The position numbers and the translations under genes were made by a program. The notes beneath the pieces are model-generated. The model did no database searches, was not told where the DNA came from, and saw only the letters and a program-made list of their open reading frames with translations. 64,000 nt of DNA from Chelativorans salis (GTDB lineage: Bacteria; Pseudomonadota; Alphaproteobacteria; Rhizobiales; Rhizobiaceae): the NCBI RefSeq assembly GCF_025336525.1, contig NZ_JAOCZP010000002.1:248001-312000 (forward strand). The letters are read 5' to 3'. Within the stretch, counting starts at the first letter, position 1. Each line of letters begins with the position of its first letter. Of this stretch, positions 61,635-64,000 are shown piece by piece.

Positions 61635-62522
61635 TCAGGACGTTGCGCGGCGGGCGCGCAGCGCCGGCACGACCTCGACAAGGAGGATGGCCGAGAAGAT
61701 CAGGCCGCAGCCGGCAAGGCCTGATGCCGGCAGTCGCTCGCCCAGGAAGAGGGCGCCGAAAAGGGCGGCGAATACGGCCTCGGTAGACAGGAAAATAGCT
61801 GCCTGCGGCGCCGTGGTGTAGCGCTGACCGACGACCTGGAGCGTGAATGCGATGCCGCCGGAGAAGATGCCGGCATAGAGAATTTCGGGAAGGGCAGCGC
61901 GAATGGCAGGAAGTTCGATCGGCTCGATCATAACTGCGATTGCCAGCGCCACGACGGCGGTTACAGCGAACTGGGTGACGGCGAGCGTGACGGGCCGCCC
62001 GGTAATGCTGGCGCCGCGGGCGATATAGATGACCTGGAGCGCCCAGAAGGCGGCGCACAGGATCGTCAGCCAATCGCCTATGACGAGCGCGACCGCGCCG
62101 CCGCCCGAAAGCAGCCAGATGCCGGCGAGCGCGAAAAGGGCCGCCGGCCATACCACCCGGTGCGGCCATTGCCGGAACAACAACACGCCGAAAAAGGGCA
62201 CCATCACGACGTAAAGGCCGGTAAGGAAGCCGGCGTTGGTGACCGTGGTTGTCATCAGCCCCACCTGCTGCGCGGCCATGCCCCCGAAAAGCAGGAGACC
62301 GATCAACGTGAAGGCGCGCCAGTGCTCTGGCGCGAGCGGCGTGTGCGCCTGCCTGCTTTCGCGCAGCGCAAACGGCAGCATGGAAAGGCAGGCGATGGCA
62401 AAACGCAGGCCGATGAAGAGAAACGGTCCCACCGCCTCCATTGCCGTCGACTGGGCGACAACGCCCATGCCCCACATGGCACCGGCGGCAAGCAGAAGCG
62501 TGTTGGCTCGGAAACGGGTCAT
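61635..62522 (-). CDS. EamA/DMT superfamily transporter
   Basis: A 295-residue ten-helix DMT protein with two EamA halves; the loop LGERLPASGLAGCGLIF is the usual end of the second half and STEAVFAALFGALFLGERL is strongly typical. This resembles YdcZ/RhaT-like broad metabolite exporters. The ATG at 62522 gives MTRFRANTLLLAAGAMWG, a normal first helix; an upstream in-frame start adds a Pro-rich leader without support. Substrate unknown. Confidence 0.87.
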   Translation of the reverse strand: MTRFRANTLLLAAGAMWGMGVVAQSTAMEAVGPFLFIGLRFAIACLSMLPFALRESRQAHTPLAPEHWRAFTLIGLLLFGGMAAQQVGLMTTTVTNAGFLTGLYVVMVPFFGVLLFRQWPHRVVWPAALFALAGIWLLSGGGAVALVIGDWLTILCAAFWALQVIYIARGASITGRPVTLAVTQFAVTAVVALAIAVMIEPIELPAIRAALPEILYAGIFSGGIAFTLQVVGQRYTTAPQAAIFLSTEAVFAALFGALFLGERLPASGLAGCGLIFSAILLVEVVPALRARRATS

Positions 62523-62644
62523 CGGCGGGGTGTGTGGGAGCGATTTGGGATCCGGCGGTCTTAGCAGCGGCATTGCAGGGTGCAAAGCTTTTTGCTTCTC
62601 CCCGATCCGATTTCTTGCTTCTCAAGAAACGGGACGCCCGCTCC

Positions 62645-63769
62645 TCATTCCGCGCGGGAGATGCGGATGATTTTTCCGTTGGACTCGTCCGTCAGCAGCC
62701 AGACGGAGCCGTCCGGCGCCACCTCCACGTCGCGCAGGCGCCCCAAGGTACCTTCGAACAAACGCTCCTCGCCGGTGATTTCACCGCTGCCGTCACGCTC
62801 GAGCCGCGCCAGGAGCTGGAAGCTGAGCGCCGCGACAAGGAAATCGCCCTCCCATTCGTGAAACATCGGGCCGTCATAAACCGCCATGCCGGAGGGCGCG
62901 ATGGAGGGGTCCCAGTAATATCTCGGCTGCTCGTAGCCGGGCGCCTCGGCGCCGCGCTCGATCGATCGGCCGGAATAATGGCGACCGTAGGAGATGACGG
63001 GCCAGCCGTAGTTCTTGCCGGCTTCCGGTCGGTTGACCTCGTCGCCGCCGCGCGGGCCGTGCTCGACCGTCCACAGCGCGTCCGTCACCGGATCGAACAC
63101 CGCTCCTTGCGGGTTGCGGTGGCCGATGGACCAGATCTCGGGCGCGGCCTCCTCGGTGCCGACGAAGGGGTTGTCCTCTGGTACGCTGCCGTCGGGATTG
63201 ATGCGCATCACAGAGCCGGCGTGGTCGAAGGGATCCTGAGCGCGGTTCATGTCGCCGCGGTCGCCGATGGTGAAGAACAGGGTGCCGTCCGGGGCCGCTA
63301 CGATGCGCGAGCCGAAGTGCCGGCTTTCGCCGGTCTTGCGGTCCATGGAGAAGATGACCGCGACATCCTCCAGCCGCGCCGAGCCTTCTTCCTGCACCAG
63401 GCGGGCACGGGCGACCGCCGTGCCGGCGCCGCCTGGGCCGGGCTCGGCATAAGAAAGAAAGAGCGTGCGCGATGCCTCGAAGTCGGCGGCGAGCGCGACG
63501 TCCAGGAGCCCGCCTTGGCCCATCACGGCCACTTCGGGAACGCCGGAGACCGACTCAGAGAGCCTGCCGTCGGCAAAAATGCGCACGGTACCGGTGCGCT
63601 CGGTGACGATTGCGCCGCCGTCGGGAAGAAAATCGATGCCCCAGGGATGTTCCAGCCCGTCGGTCAGTATTTCGGCACGCAGTGCCACGTCACCGGCCTG
63701 GAAGACCTGCGCACCGGCGCTGGCGGGAAGGAGCGCCGCAACGAGCGCGGCCAGAACGATTTTCGGCAT
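62645..63769 (-). CDS. PQQ-dependent sugar dehydrogenase (soluble Asd/YliI-like)
   Basis: A 374-residue periplasmic beta-propeller. The signal peptide (MPKIVLAALVAALLPASAGA) is followed by the family segments HPWGIDFLPDGGAIVTERTG, GQGGLLDVAL, IGHRNPQGAVFDP and WTVEHGPRGGDEVNRPEAGKNYGWP (as two parts), which match soluble aldose/glucose dehydrogenases using PQQ. PQQ-contact His and Arg residues are present. The ATG at 63769 is used; a TTG 21 bases upstream is possible. Nothing downstream suggests pathway partners. Confidence 0.92.
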   Translation of the reverse strand: MPKIVLAALVAALLPASAGAQVFQAGDVALRAEILTDGLEHPWGIDFLPDGGAIVTERTGTVRIFADGRLSESVSGVPEVAVMGQGGLLDVALAADFEASRTLFLSYAEPGPGGAGTAVARARLVQEEGSARLEDVAVIFSMDRKTGESRHFGSRIVAAPDGTLFFTIGDRGDMNRAQDPFDHAGSVMRINPDGSVPEDNPFVGTEEAAPEIWSIGHRNPQGAVFDPVTDALWTVEHGPRGGDEVNRPEAGKNYGWPVISYGRHYSGRSIERGAEAPGYEQPRYYWDPSIAPSGMAVYDGPMFHEWEGDFLVAALSFQLLARLERDGSGEITGEERLFEGTLGRLRDVEVAPDGSVWLLTDESNGKIIRISRAE

Positions 63770-64000
63770 TTGCTTCGACCCCTTGCTCAACCCTCGATCC
63801 GGTTGAAATAGTGTAAGGCAAACGGCAGGCCAAGGCCGGATCTGTGCATCGTTGGGGCGTTCCTCCCTTTGGAACGATCATATCCGTTTGCCAGCCAACC
63901 ATTGGGTTTCCGGCGCGGGGCGAAGATTCCGCGTGAAAAAGTCACAAAGATTGCTATATTTCGTAGAAATCGAACGAAGCGGTTCCGTTGGCCAAGGCTG
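63770..64000. other. Window end, upstream of the PQQ enzyme gene
   Basis: No complete gene. An AT-rich segment near 63940-63975 contains the dyad ATTTC-GTA-GAAAT, likely promoter or operator DNA for a plus-strand gene that may begin at the very end (a TTG near 63988) and run off the window. Confidence 0.4.

Overview
This is a 64 kb stretch of GC-rich chromosome from an alphaproteobacterium, most likely Hyphomicrobiales (Rhizobiales) close to the Phyllobacteriaceae (Mesorhizobium/Nitratireductor/Chelativorans type). The grounds are the fbcFBC-apt gene order, a BA14K-family protein, a ROSE thermometer before an hsp20 gene, CsgH-type curli genes, the sqdBDC sulfolipid operon, and abundant rhizobial-style palindromic repeats. 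No rRNA, tRNA or CRISPR was seen. The species is not determinable by eye.

Layout. 0-13.7 kb is mostly housekeeping: LysE exporter, cupin protein, cytochrome bc1 operon petABC, apt, two MaoC proteins, ychF, pth, ribosomal protein L25, a DUF488 protein, prs, an AT-rich two-ORF phosphoribosyltransferase-like module, a lipoprotein, an M24 peptidase homologue and pgeF. 13.9-20.2 kb carries a Phd/PIN toxin-antitoxin pair, a MidA-type methyltransferase with lgt, a UbiK/BMFP protein, a YbjN protein, csaA, a GFA-family protein and a sensor kinase. 20.5-30.6 kb holds an MFS transporter, two small heat-shock proteins (one with a sigma-32 promoter and RNA thermometer), an SPW-repeat protein, an alpha/beta hydrolase, a marR/response-regulator operon divergent from a branched-chain aminotransferase, an MBL hydrolase, a BA14K protein and two cold-shock genes. 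30.9-39.7 kb is transport and regulation: a polar amino acid ABC transporter, an EamA exporter with an Lrp regulator, TetR, a YciI protein, and an SbtA/SbtB-like bicarbonate pair.

39.8-50.9 kb contains TerC, a DUF2239 gene with a broken partial copy beside it, sixA, a very long uvrB whose tail seems to have absorbed repeat sequence, a DHFR-like gene between two copies of a 108-bp repeat, and the clearest foreign island of the window (47.7-49.7 kb). That island is a low-GC pair encoding a SLATT-like transmembrane protein and a stand-alone reverse transcriptase, the best candidate for an uncharacterised anti-phage system. 51-52.5 kb is a curli cluster (two curlins around CsgH). 52.6-64 kb has clpS, sqdBDC, a thioesterase, a HxlR/FMN-reductase divergent pair, a CNNM/CorC protein, two extensin-like proteins, a DUF3775 protein, a DMT exporter and a soluble glucose dehydrogenase-like protein.

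Local operons are recognised mainly by ATGA or similar stop/start overlaps (petB/petC, the two MaoC genes, M24/pgeF, midA/lgt, marR/response regulator, ABC permeases, SLATT/RT, sqdD/sqdC). Start codons were chosen by eye from ribosome-binding sites, overlaps and protein N-termini, so some may be off by a few codons.
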